Shown here: positions 36,918 to 45,739 of the stretch, one piece after another | How the letters are laid out: each line of letters begins with the position of its first letter | Numbering within the stretch: position 1 is the stretch's first letter | The notes under the pieces: generated by a model | What the model saw: the letters and a program-made list of their open reading frames with translations, nothing else | What the model was told of the DNA's origin: nothing | Database searches by the model: none | Position numbers and translations under genes: made by a program | From: CAVORB01 sp963736235 | GTDB taxonomy: Bacteria; Pseudomonadota; Gammaproteobacteria; Chromatiales; Chromatiaceae | Assembly: GCA_963736235.1 (NCBI GenBank) | Contig: CAVTOR010000002.1 | Coordinates: 1 to 64,000 of the forward strand | Direction: 5' to 3' | DNA length: 64,000 nucleotides

Positions 36918-37065
36918 GGAAGCGCTGATCAGTTCAGCGCGTGCCGCGGCACAGGGATGTGACGCCATTTTCAAGTGCGTAACCGTCTGAAAATGGAGCC
37001 ATCCAAGAACTACGCTTCTTGGGTGGCGTGCTGATTTCGGCCAGGATGGCCAATGATCAGCGTCC
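36918..37065 (+). repeat. Structured intergenic repeat, copy A (full length, about 148 bp)
   Basis: Full copy of a dispersed element also seen at 45459-45607 (opposite strand) and 62381-62479 (shortened). Its parts in order: a terminal GGAAGCGCTGATC, a conserved GCCGCGGCACAGGGA segment, a palindrome CATTTTCA...TGAAAATG, a palindrome GCCATCCAAGAA...TTCTTGGGTGGC, and a final palindrome CTGAT-TTCGGCC-AGGAT-GGCCAA-TGATCAG ending GATCAGCGTCC, the inverse of the beginning. It has no coding capacity. It lies in the 594-bp gap between the AraC-type gene and the arylsulfatase gene; the rest of that gap shows nothing recognisable. Confidence 0.85.
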
Positions 37066-37326
37066 TGCTAAGCGAGCAGCTCCAGTCCAGCCTCGAAGGG
37101 TCGAGCTCGGCGCACATTGCGGTCAACCTGGAGCCGGGTCACGAGCCGCTTGCAAGGCAGCGCCCTTCGGGCTGCAACCCGAGCGCGTTCGCGACGGCCC
37201 GGAGTATGCGCTTTTCGCAACCCTGGGCCTTGGCATTTCGCGACAATCTCGCGCTGCTTGATACGTCGGAACGAAGTCGGGTGGTGGCGGGCGTGACGCT
37301 GGTCTCCACCCTGCGGGACGCTGGGA

Positions 37327-38394
37327 TCAAGCGCCGGTGTGCGCGTCGCGCCAGGCAGACGGCGTGGTGCCCGACCAACGGCGGAAGGCGCGGTCGAAGG
37401 AGGCGGGATCCGAGTAGTCCAGCGCGGCGGCCACCTGCGCCACCGGGATGCGGGTGTCCCGCAGGAGTTGACGAGCAACCTCGTAGCGCGTCTCATCGAC
37501 CAGCGCCTTGAAGGTGGTGCCCTGAGCGCGCAGGCGGCGATTCAGCGTGCGCCGGTGGATCGCGAACAGATCCGCCACCCGCTCAAGGCAGGTATCCCCC
37601 TGACAGGCGCCACCGAGCAGCATGCGCCGCAGCACCCTTCTCAGCTGGGTGGCCAGATCACCGGCGCCCTTGGCCTCCAGCGCCTCGATCTCCCGCATGA
37701 TCTCCTGATGCACCAAGGCATCGGCACCGCGCAGAGGGCGTTCCAGCCAGGAAGCGGGGAACAACACTCCCGGGTACTCTTCGCCAAAAAGCACGCGGGT
37801 GCGGAGGACACGCCGGTACGGCTCGATGTCCCTCGGACGCGCGCGATGCAGGCGCGCCTCGCTGGGCTCCGCGCCCGAACCGGCCAGCGCCTTGACGACG
37901 TTGCGGGTGATCGCAACCGCGAGGTCATAGATCTGCTCGGTGCCGGGGACGTCGGGCTGACAGATCCTGTAGGCGACCATCGCCCGGTCGCCGCTCACCC
38001 ACAGGGCGGGAACGGCCCCCTGATCGTGCAGATGCAGGTACAGGATGGCGTTGCGCAGGGCGCTGCCGACGTCCGAGGCATGTTGGGCGAGTCGCCCCAC
38101 CACGCCGAGCACGTCCAAACCGAGGTTCTCCCCGAGCAGTATCCCCAGATGCTCACAGCCGGTGCTCGCCGCGCACAGCGCGAGAAAGCGTCCCGCGTCC
38201 GCAAAGGGGACGATGTTCTCCGGATCATCGAACAGGGCGCTGTCGAGCCCCGCCTCGGCGATCACCCGGCAAGGGTCGACGCCCATGTCCGACAACAGCG
38301 GAACTGCCCCAAGGAGCGGGGCGATCCGCACGGTACCATCCTCGACGATGGCGAGACCGGCTGGAGCGCGGCTGCTCGCCGGAAAAGAAGTCAT
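37327..38394 (-). CDS. AraC-family transcriptional regulator (OruR/ArgR-like layout)
   Basis: 355 residues from the ATG at 38394, which has AGGAG eight bases upstream. The N-terminal two thirds match the Arabinose_bd (PF12625) domain of AraC regulators such as OruR. The C-terminal 100 residues are a double helix-turn-helix AraC domain (VADLFAIHRRTLNRRLRAQG, then VAAALDYSDPASFDRAFRRW with the GTTPSAWR ending). Its ligand is unknown. It is followed on the same strand by the repeat and the arylsulfatase gene, which may be its target. Confidence 0.9.
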   Translation of the reverse strand: MTSFPASSRAPAGLAIVEDGTVRIAPLLGAVPLLSDMGVDPCRVIAEAGLDSALFDDPENIVPFADAGRFLALCAASTGCEHLGILLGENLGLDVLGVVGRLAQHASDVGSALRNAILYLHLHDQGAVPALWVSGDRAMVAYRICQPDVPGTEQIYDLAVAITRNVVKALAGSGAEPSEARLHRARPRDIEPYRRVLRTRVLFGEEYPGVLFPASWLERPLRGADALVHQEIMREIEALEAKGAGDLATQLRRVLRRMLLGGACQGDTCLERVADLFAIHRRTLNRRLRAQGTTFKALVDETRYEVARQLLRDTRIPVAQVAAALDYSDPASFDRAFRRWSGTTPSAWRDAHTGA

Positions 38395-38514
38395 GTACGT
38401 CGCTCCTGAGGGTTCCCGCTGCCCAACTGATTGCGTAGTCAGCGGATCATGTGCTGTCAAGGAGCTAGCAAGATATCGGCAAACAGCTCCGGCGTTCGAC
38501 TGTCCCGCCAGACC

Positions 38515-39468
38515 TCAGCCCGGGAAATGGTCGAAACCTGTCCTCGCGGTCCGCCAGGCTCTACCGTCGGCGAGCAGAAAGTCGGCCCGAGCCCCGGGGA
38601 CGACACGCCCGATGACCCGCAGAGGGCAACGACCGGCCTTCGCGATCCGGTCAAGCTCGCCCAGCCGGTCCGGAGGCAGCGTAAAGCAGAGCTCGTAGTC
38701 ATCGCCGCAAGCCAAGGGCAGGTCCCAGTCGCCGTCCTCGTCTAAGAACCTTGCCACCTCGGGCGACAACGGCAGGGAGTCGAGCTCGATCTCCGCACCT
38801 ACCCCGCTCTGACCAAGGACGTGTCCGAGATCCGCCGCGAGCCCGTCGGAGACGTCGATCGCGGCAGTGGCGAGTCCGCGCAGGGCAAGCCCCAGAGCGA
38901 TGCGGGGCGACGGCCGTTCGAGTCGGCCGCGCAGATACGCCGACACCGTCGTCCCCTCCCGCAGGCCGCGCAGGGCGAGGCCCGCGTCTCCAAGGGTCCC
39001 GCTGACGCACACCAGATCACCCGGCCTGGCGCCGCCGCGGGTGATCGCCTGCCCCGCGGGAACGAAACCCTGCACCTGCACCGAGATGGTCAGCGGGCCG
39101 CGGGTGGTGTCGCCGCCGACCAGCGCGACCCCGGTTTTCACCGCAAGGTCCGAGAAACCGCTGGCGAAGGCGGAGATCCAATCGGAATCGGCCCGCGGAA
39201 GGGTGAGCGCCAGGGTTGCCCAGGCCGGCTCTGCCCCCATGGAAGCCAGATCGCTCAGTCCCACCGCCAGGCTCTTGTGGCCGAGCCCCGCGGGGTCGCA
39301 ATCGCTGAAGAAATGGACCCCCGCCACCAGGGTGTCGATGCTCACGGCGAGCTCCAACCCGGGCGGCACGCGCAGCAGCGCGCAGTCGTCACCAACTCCG
39401 AGGGCGACGTCCTCGCGCCGCGATCCGGCGGCGGAGAAGAAACGGCGAATCAGATCGAATTCAGACAA
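38515..39468 (-). CDS. thiL: Thiamine-monophosphate kinase
   Basis: Phosphorylates thiamine monophosphate to the active cofactor thiamine diphosphate. 317 residues with the family motifs GVGDDCAL, SIDTLVAGVHF, DLASMGAEP, ALVGGDTTRG, DVSDGLAADL and ACGDDYELCFT. It ends the nrdR-ribD-ribE-ribBX-ribH-nusB-thiL operon, following nusB by 11 bp. Confidence 0.96.
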   Translation of the reverse strand: MSEFDLIRRFFSAAGSRREDVALGVGDDCALLRVPPGLELAVSIDTLVAGVHFFSDCDPAGLGHKSLAVGLSDLASMGAEPAWATLALTLPRADSDWISAFASGFSDLAVKTGVALVGGDTTRGPLTISVQVQGFVPAGQAITRGGARPGDLVCVSGTLGDAGLALRGLREGTTVSAYLRGRLERPSPRIALGLALRGLATAAIDVSDGLAADLGHVLGQSGVGAEIELDSLPLSPEVARFLDEDGDWDLPLACGDDYELCFTLPPDRLGELDRIAKAGRCPLRVIGRVVPGARADFLLADGRAWRTARTGFDHFPG

Positions 39469-39479
39469 GGACGCGAGAA

Positions 39480-40001
39480 TCAGGACCGGCCGGGCTTGCG
39501 TCCGGCGCCTCCTCCTCCCGCGAGCTCCGCCGCGCGTACCTCGCGCGCGAGCCGGTCCAGGACGCCGTTGACGTAGCGATGCCCCTGCTCCGCGCCAAGC
39601 AGCTTGGCGAGATCAACCGCCTCGTTGATGACGGCCCGCGCCGGAACCTGGGGACAGTACAGGAGCTCGTAGGCCCCGACGCGCAGGATGGCCCGCTCCA
39701 CCGGATCGACGCGGGCGATGGGCCGGTCCAGGGCGGGGAGCAGGCGCTCGTCGAGCTCCTCTTGGTGTTCGGGCACGCCGTTCAGCAGCTCATCGAAGAG
39801 TGCGCGGTCGTAGGCCGTCGCCAAGGCGTCGGCGGCGATGCCCTCCTCCCCCACGTCCGCCAGGGACTCGGCAACCTCGGTGATCCAGGCGGGGTCCTCG
39901 AAGAAATGGCGGCCGATGTCCGCCGGGTCATGGCCGGTGAGCTGCCATTGGTAGATGGCCAGAACGGCGTAGCGGCGGGCCTGGCTGCGGCGTCCGCGCA
40001 T
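39480..40001 (-). CDS. nusB: Transcription antitermination factor NusB
   Basis: RNA-binding helical protein that joins NusE on boxA RNA in rRNA antitermination. 173 residues from the ATG at 40001: RGRRSQARRYAVLAIYQWQL is the classic NusB start, and IDPVERAILRVGAYELLY and VINEAVDLAKLLGAEQGHRYVNGVLD are conserved. An extended frame upstream is the ribH gene read in another phase. It begins one base after the ribH stop. Confidence 0.96.
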   Translation of the reverse strand: MRGRRSQARRYAVLAIYQWQLTGHDPADIGRHFFEDPAWITEVAESLADVGEEGIAADALATAYDRALFDELLNGVPEHQEELDERLLPALDRPIARVDPVERAILRVGAYELLYCPQVPARAVINEAVDLAKLLGAEQGHRYVNGVLDRLAREVRAAELAGGGGAGRKPGRS

Positions 40002-40002
40002 G

Positions 40003-40473
40003 TCAGGCGAGTTGGCGCAGCAGGTCCACCATCTCGATGGCGGACATCGCGGCCTCGGCACCCTTGTTGCCGGCCTTGGTGCCCGCGCGCTCGATGGCCT
40101 GCTCGATGGTGTCCACCGTCAGCACGCCGAAGGCGACGGGGATGCCGTGCTGGAGGCTGGTGTGGGCCATGCCCTTGACGCACTCCCCGGCCACGTACTC
40201 GAAATGCGGGGTGCCGCCGCGGATCACGGCGCCGATGGCGATGATGGCGTCGTAGCCGCCCTTGACGGCGATGCGCTCGACCGCAAGCGGCAGCTCCCAG
40301 GCGCCGGGCACGCGCACCACGGAGAGGTCCCCGTCCTCGGCACCGTGTCGTTTGAGGGCGTCGATGGCCCCGGACAGGAGGCTCTCCACCACGAAGCTGT
40401 TGAAGCGCGACACCACCAGGCAGAAACGGGCGTTGTTGACGCGCAACGCTCCCTCGATGGTCTTGATGGTCAT
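40003..40473 (-). CDS. ribH: 6,7-dimethyl-8-ribityllumazine synthase
   Basis: Condenses dihydroxybutanone phosphate with the ribitylamino-pyrimidine to give lumazine. 156 residues from the ATG at 40473. VVSRFNSFVVESLLSGA, VRVPGAWELPLA, IAIGAVIRGGTPHFEYVAGE and PVAFGVLTVDTIEQAIERAG are all hallmark blocks, with the catalytic His in the TPHFEYV stretch. It lies between the ribBX-type gene and nusB. Confidence 0.97.
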   Translation of the reverse strand: MTIKTIEGALRVNNARFCLVVSRFNSFVVESLLSGAIDALKRHGAEDGDLSVVRVPGAWELPLAVERIAVKGGYDAIIAIGAVIRGGTPHFEYVAGECVKGMAHTSLQHGIPVAFGVLTVDTIEQAIERAGTKAGNKGAEAAMSAIEMVDLLRQLA

Positions 40474-40511
40474 GTGGTGCGGGTCTCCTCTGAAATGGAA
40501 AGCGGCGTCGG

Positions 40512-41633
40512 TCACTGCGTGTCGCCGCCGACGTATTCGACTACCTCCAGATCGAAACCGGAGATGCCGTGCATGGCCTTCGGCGCGCTCATCACCCGCA
40601 TCTTGCGCACCCCGAGGTCGGACAGGATCTGGGCGCCGATGCCGTAGGTGCGCAGCTCGCTGCGGTCCTGCCGACGCACCGGGATGCGGTCCTCCGCGTC
40701 GTGCAGGTCGAAGTCCTTGAGCCTGACCAGGATGTCTTCCATCCGGTCGCGGTTGCGCAGCACCACGATGGCGCCCTCCCCCTCCGCCGCGATCTGGCGC
40801 ATGACGTCCCGCAGCGGCCAGCCGCAGCCGCTGTGCCGGGTGCCGAACAGATCGCACAGGCTGTTCTGCAGGTGCACGCGCACCAGGGTGGGACGCTCCG
40901 GGGAGATCTCACCCAGGGTCAGGGCCAGGTGCAGATCGTTGTCGATGGTGTCGCGGTAGGCGGCGATCTTGAAATCGCCGAACTCGGTTGGCAGCTCGCA
41001 CTCGCACTCCCGCTGTACCGCCTTCTCGTGACGCACCCGATAGTGGATCAGGTCGGCGATGGTTCCGACCTTCAGACCGTGAGCCTCGGCGAAGGCCTCG
41101 AGGTCCGGCCGCCGCGCCATGGTGCCGTCCTCGTTGAGGATCTCGACGATGACCGCGGCCGGCTCCAGGCCGGCCAAACGGGCGAGGTCGCAGCCGGCCT
41201 CGGTGTGGCCGGCGCGCACCAGCACCCCGCCGGGCTGGGCCATGAGGGGGAAGACGTGACCCGGCTGGACCAGGTCGCGCGGCTCGGCGTCCGGCGCGAC
41301 CGCGGCACGCACCGTGGTGGCGCGATCGGCGGCGGAGATGCCGGTGGTCACGCCCTCCGCCGCCTCGATGGAGACGGTAAAGGCCGTGGAGTGGGCCGCC
41401 GTGTTGTCATTGACCATGAGCGGCAGGCGCAGACGCTCGCAGCGTTCCTTGCTGAGCGTGAGGCAGATGAGCCCGCGCCCGTACTTGGCCATGAAGTTGA
41501 TGGCCTCCGGCGTGACCTTGTCCGCCGCGAGCAGGAGATCGCCCTCGTTCTCCCGGTCCTCGTCGTCCATGATGACGACCATCTTGCCCTGGCGCAGGTC
41601 CTCGATGATGTCTTCTGTCGTGTTTAGGGCCAT
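40512..41633 (-). CDS. 3,4-dihydroxy-2-butanone 4-phosphate synthase with a degenerate GTP cyclohydrolase II-like domain
   Basis: RibBA-like fusion of 373 residues. The N-terminal RibB domain is intact: DDEDRENEGDLL and the GHTEAGCDLARLAG block that binds ribulose 5-phosphate. The C-terminal RibA-like domain appears degraded. Where GTP cyclohydrolase II has a C-x10-C-x-C zinc site it reads SLCDLFGTRHSGCGWPL, missing two of the three ligands, and the catalytic GRNIGL arginine region is RMEDIL. It therefore probably only makes the dihydroxybutanone phosphate, as in RibBX-type proteins of other proteobacteria, and a separate ribA should exist elsewhere. Confidence 0.9.
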   Translation of the reverse strand: MALNTTEDIIEDLRQGKMVVIMDDEDRENEGDLLLAADKVTPEAINFMAKYGRGLICLTLSKERCERLRLPLMVNDNTAAHSTAFTVSIEAAEGVTTGISAADRATTVRAAVAPDAEPRDLVQPGHVFPLMAQPGGVLVRAGHTEAGCDLARLAGLEPAAVIVEILNEDGTMARRPDLEAFAEAHGLKVGTIADLIHYRVRHEKAVQRECECELPTEFGDFKIAAYRDTIDNDLHLALTLGEISPERPTLVRVHLQNSLCDLFGTRHSGCGWPLRDVMRQIAAEGEGAIVVLRNRDRMEDILVRLKDFDLHDAEDRIPVRRQDRSELRTYGIGAQILSDLGVRKMRVMSAPKAMHGISGFDLEVVEYVGGDTQ

Positions 41634-41717
41634 GTCTGACGGGAGCGTGCGCTTGTGCGGGAAACCAAACGCGCTAGTTTAGCAAACTACCGAACCCTGA
41701 ACGTAACCGCCCTGTCC

Positions 41718-42377
41718 CTAGCGCAGGAAGCCGTGCTCGGCGAGGAACCCGGCCGTGATGCCGGAGGCTCGGGGATCGGCCGCCTTGTCGCCGAGGATCA
41801 GGCGCTCCAGGTAACGGGCGACCAGGTCGACCTCCAGATTCACCCGGGTGCCGGCCTGGTAGGCCCCGATGATGGTCTCCTCGATGGTGTGGGGCACGAT
41901 ATTCAGATCGAACTCGCGGCCCTCGACCTTGTTCACCGTGAGGCTGGTCCCGTCGACGCAGATCGAGCCCTTGGGCGCGATATAGCGGGCGAGCTCGGCC
42001 GGGGCCTGGACGCGGAAACGCCAGGAGCGCGCGTCCTGTGTGCGGTCGAGCACCTCGCCCACGCCGTCGACATGTCCGCTGACCAGGTGACCCCCGAGCG
42101 GGGTGGACAGCGTCAGCGCCTTTTCCAGATTCACGGCGCTTCCCGCGTTGAGATCGCCGAGGGTCGTCAGGGACAGGGTCTCGCGGGATACGTCGGCGGC
42201 GAACCGAGGGCCATCGAGCGCGACCGCGGTCAGACAGACGCCGTTGACCGCGATGCTGTCGCCGAGCACCACGCCCCGCATCTCGAGCTTCCCCGTGGCG
42301 ATCGTCAAACGCACATCGCCCCCTCTGGGCTCCAGGGAACGAATCTCGCCCACGGCCTGGATGATTCCGGTAAACAT
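41718..42377 (-). CDS. ribE: Riboflavin synthase alpha chain
   Basis: Dismutates two lumazines to riboflavin. 219 residues from the ATG at 42377 (MFTGIIQAVGEI), made of two homologous lumazine-binding barrels: GDSIAVNGVCLTAV with DVSRETL, then GSICVDGTSLTVNKV with HTIEETIIG. The upstream frame extension overlaps the end of ribD and is not used. It lies between ribD and the ribBX-type gene; no FMN riboswitch is seen. Confidence 0.96.
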   Translation of the reverse strand: MFTGIIQAVGEIRSLEPRGGDVRLTIATGKLEMRGVVLGDSIAVNGVCLTAVALDGPRFAADVSRETLSLTTLGDLNAGSAVNLEKALTLSTPLGGHLVSGHVDGVGEVLDRTQDARSWRFRVQAPAELARYIAPKGSICVDGTSLTVNKVEGREFDLNIVPHTIEETIIGAYQAGTRVNLEVDLVARYLERLILGDKAADPRASGITAGFLAEHGFLR

Positions 42378-42471
42378 GGCGGCTCTCGCTTCTCTCGAAT
42401 AGAAAAGGTTTCCTTCGCTGGCGGCCAGCGTGGAAGCTCGGCCAAGCCAGAGAGATCGGGTTGGCGGCGGG

Positions 42472-43571
42472 CTACGCCGATTGCGCCGGGACGGCCGTGA
42501 TGCGCAAGTCAGGACCGACCTGGCGCACATCGGTGAGGGAGAGCGCCACCCGCTCCTGCATGCGCTCCAGCCCGGGCAGCCGGAACAACCCGCGGGCGCC
42601 ATCCCCCATGAGGTGGGGAGCGAGATAGATGATCAGCTCGTCCACCAGCCCCGTTGCAGTGCCTCCCCGGCCAGGATCGGCCCGCTCTCGATCAGGACCT
42701 CGTTGATCTCCTCGTCGGCAAGGTGACGGAACAGGGATTCGAGATCCACCCTGCCGCCGCCCTGCGCGCAGACGTAGACGTTGGCGCCCGCCGTCTCCAG
42801 CGGCACCGCGTGGGTCGGATCCTGATCCACGCAGGCGATCAAGGTCCTGCCGCGGAGCGACAGCATCCGCGCCGTCGGCGGCGTGCGCAGACGGCTGTCG
42901 ACGACGACACGCAGGGGCTGGTGCACCGGCTCGCCGGGCTGCGCCCCGGGCAGCTCATCCGCCCCCAGGCGCACGTTCAACGAGGGATCGTCCGCGAGCA
43001 GCGTGCCAATGCCGGTGACGATGGCGGAGCTTCGCGCCCGCAGGTATTGGACATCGCGCCGCGCCGCCTCCGAGGTGATCCATCGGCTCTCGCCGCTCGC
43101 CATCGCGGTCCGCCCGTCGAGGCTCGCCGCCAGCTTGCAGCGCACGTAGGGAAGACCGGACGCCATGCGCTTGATGAAACCCGGATTGAGAGCCCGCGCC
43201 TGATCGGCGCCCACGCCGACCTCCACCTCCACGCCGCGCCGGCGCAGCAGGGTCAGCCCGTTGCCGCCTACCAGCGGATTGGGATCCTGCATGGCAGCAA
43301 CCACGCGGGCGACGCCGGCCTCGAGCAGCGCATCGGCGCAGGGCGGCGTCCTGCCATGGTGGCAGCAGGGCTCCAGGGTGACGTAGGCGGTCGCGCCGCG
43401 GGCGCGCTCACCGGCGGCGGCGAGTGCTACGCGCTCGGCGTGCGGCTCCCCGGCGCGTCGGTGCCAGCCCTCGCCGACGATCTCGCCGCCGCGCACCAGC
43501 ACGCAACCGACGCGGGGGTTGGGTTCCGTCGTGTAGAGACCGCGGCGCGCGAGCCTGAGCGCCCGGGCCAT
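42472..43571 (-). CDS. ribD: Bifunctional riboflavin deaminase/reductase RibD, one frameshift
   Basis: Deaminates and reduces the pyrimidine intermediate of riboflavin synthesis. The N-terminal deaminase has PNPRVGCVLV, HAERVAL and PCCHHGRTPPC zinc-site motifs. The C-terminal reductase has KLAASLDGRTA, ARSSAIVTGIGT and VLIESGPILAG. The frame breaks near 42645. Adding one base restores RGLVDELIIYLAPHLMG and an ending at 42472, with a normal total of about 366 residues. The ATG at 43571 follows the nrdR stop by 24 bp with no better start between. Confidence 0.92.
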
Positions 43572-43595
43572 GTGGGCGTGGTCATCCGCCGCCCG

Positions 43596-44108
43596 TCAAG
43601 GCTTCTTTTCCAGCTCGGCGAGCAAATCCATCTGCTGGCGCCGCGCCTCGGGAGTCGGCTGGCGCTCCAGGCGCTCTATCTCCTCACGAAAGGCGTTGAC
43701 GTCCTCGAACTTGCGGTAGACGGAGGCGAAGCGCACATAGGCCACCTGGTCCATCCCCCGCAGCTCGTCCACGACCAGCTCGCCGATAAAGCGCGAGGAG
43801 ACCTCCCCTTCCCCGGTCGAGACCAAGACCCGATGGATGCGGGCAAGCGCCGCCTCGATCTCCTCCGTGCTGACCGGGCGCTTTTCCAGTGCCCGCATGA
43901 TGCCCGAGCGCATCTTGGCCTCGTCGAACGGCACGCGTGTGCCGTCGCGCTTGACGACCCGCGGCAGATTGAGCTCCGCGCTCTCGTAGGTCGTGAAGCG
44001 CTCCTTGCACACCGTGCACTTGCGGCGCCGGCGCACCTGGTCGCCCTCTCCGGAGAGGCGGGAATCGATGACCTTGGTGTCCTGGGCTCCGCAGAACGGG
44101 CAGCGCAT
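43596..44108 (-). CDS. nrdR: Transcriptional repressor NrdR
   Basis: Zinc-ribbon and ATP-cone repressor of ribonucleotide reductase genes. 170 residues: MRCPFCGAQDTKVIDSR and CTVCKERFTTYE form the zinc ribbon, and VVKRDGTRVPFDEAKM starts the ATP cone. It lies between glyA and ribD, the standard gammaproteobacterial position. Confidence 0.97.
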   Translation of the reverse strand: MRCPFCGAQDTKVIDSRLSGEGDQVRRRRKCTVCKERFTTYESAELNLPRVVKRDGTRVPFDEAKMRSGIMRALEKRPVSTEEIEAALARIHRVLVSTGEGEVSSRFIGELVVDELRGMDQVAYVRFASVYRKFEDVNAFREEIERLERQPTPEARRQQMDLLAELEKKP

Positions 44109-44176
44109 GTCTTAAAGGATCTCGGGTGAGATCGGAAGAGCGGGCACGTCCGCGCGCTTCCGGGGAGGCGCCACGA

Positions 44177-45434
44177 TCACCGGCCGTAGACCGGGAAGCG
44201 GGCGCACAGCTCGAGCACCTTGGCCTTCACCACCTCGATCATCCCCTGGTCGCCGCGGGCGTCGATGAGGTCGCACATCCAGCCGGCGAGGTCCCGCGCC
44301 TGCTCGGTGCCGAAGCCGCGCGTGGTGGCCGCCGGGGTGCCGACGCGAATGCCGCTGGTGACGAAGGGCGATTGCGGGTCGTTGGGCACCGCGTTCTTGT
44401 TCACCGTGATATTGGCGGCCCCCAGCCAGGCGTCCACGTCCTTGCCCGTGAGGCCTTGCTCGATGAAGCTCACCAGGAACAGGTGGTCGCTGGTGCCGCC
44501 GGAGACCACGTCGTAGCCGCGCGACATGAAGACCTCCGCCATGGTCTGCGCGTTGAGCAGCACCTGCTTCTGGTAGGCCTTGAAGTCCGGCTCCATCGCC
44601 TCCTTGAAGGCCACGGCCTTGGCCGCGATCACGTGCATCAGCGGTCCGCCCTGGGTGCCGGGGAACACGAGCGAGTTGAGCTTCTTCTCGATCTCCGGGT
44701 TGGCCTTCGCCAGGATCAGGCCGCCGCGGGGCCCGCGCAGGGTCTTGTGGGTGGTGGTGGTGGTCACGTCCGCGATCTGCACCGGGCTGGGGTAGAGGCC
44801 GGCGGCGATCAGACCCGCGACATGGGCCATGTCGACGAACAGATAGGCGCCCACCTCGTCGGCGATGGCGCGGAAGCGCGCCCAGTCCACCACGCGGGAG
44901 TAGGCGGAAAAGCCGGCGACGATCATCTTCGGCTTGATGCTCGCGGGCCAGGCGCTCGACCTCGCCATAGTCGATCTCCCCGGTGGACGGGTCGAGCCCG
45001 TACTGGACCGCGTTGTAGAGCTTGCCGGAGAAGTTCGGCTTGGCGCCGTGGGTGAGGTGGCCGCCATGGGCCAGGCTCATGCCCAGGATGGTGTCGCCGG
45101 GCTGGCACAGGGCCATGTAGACCGCCGCGTTGGCCTGGGAGCCGGAATGGGGCTGCACGTTGGCGTAATCGGCGCCGAACAACGCCTTGGCGCGGTCGAT
45201 GGCCAGCTGCTCGGCCACGTCCACGTACTCGCAGCCGCCGTAGTAGCGCTTGCCGGGATAGCCCTCCGCGTACTTGTTGGTCAGCACCGTGCCCTGCGCC
45301 TGCATCACCCGCGGGCTGGTGTAGTTCTCCGAGGCGATCAGCTCGACGTGCTCTTCCTGGCGCCGCTCCTCGTCCTGGATGGCCTGCCACAGCTCGTCGT
45401 CGTAACCGGCAATCTGCATCGTGTTCTCGAACAT
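44177..45434 (-). CDS. glyA: Serine hydroxymethyltransferase, one frameshift
   Basis: PLP enzyme that converts serine and tetrahydrofolate to glycine and methylene-tetrahydrofolate. About 418 residues when read across a one-base break near 44938 (an extra base in the context GAGCATCAAGCC on the minus strand). Hallmarks are ELIASENYTSPRVMQAQG, NVQPHSGSQANAAVY, DMAHVAGLIAAG and TTTTHKTLRGPRGG with the PLP Lys. The ATG at 45434 has GAGGAA upstream. A structured repeat lies within 25 bp of its start, so it is probably in the glyA leader or promoter. Confidence 0.95.
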
Positions 45435-45458
45435 GGGCACTTCCTCGGATCTTTAACA

Positions 45459-45607
45459 AGACGCTGATGATTGGCCATCCTGGCCAACATCAGCACGCCA
45501 TCCAAGAAGCGCGGTTCTTGGATGGCTTCATTTTCAAACGGTTACGCGCTTGAAAATAGCGTCAAATCCCTGTGCCGCGGGAAGCGATGAATCGATCAGC
45601 GTTTCCG
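45459..45607 (-). repeat. Structured intergenic repeat, copy B (full length, about 149 bp)
   Basis: Reverse-complement copy of the element at 36918-37065, aligned over its whole length with scattered substitutions. Its palindromes are ATTTTCAA...TTGAAAAT, GCCATCCAAGAA...TTCTTGGATGGC and GCTGAT-GTTGGCC-AGGAT-GGCCAA-TCATCAGC, with matching ends AAACGCTGATC and ATCAGCGTC. Several arm changes preserve the stems. It lies between yqcC and glyA, starting 25 bp before the glyA ATG. Confidence 0.85.
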
Positions 45608-45739
45608 TAAACTGCCGCATTTTAGCGAGTTTGGGCACCCCAGTCCCCGGGAAGTTTCGAGCGGTGGGCCGCTGCGCGCACGACACCTGACACCAGACGG
45701 GAAGGACCCGGCCCCTGGCCCGAACCAGCCCGCCAGCGC

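Noticed and set aside
42378..43595. An FMN riboswitch in the riboflavin operon
   Set aside because: No RFN-element consensus is visible upstream of ribD, ribE or the ribBX-type gene; the genes are tightly packed.
45435..45739. A glycine riboswitch before glyA
   Set aside because: The leader holds the dispersed repeat instead; the paired aptamer pattern of glycine riboswitches is not present.
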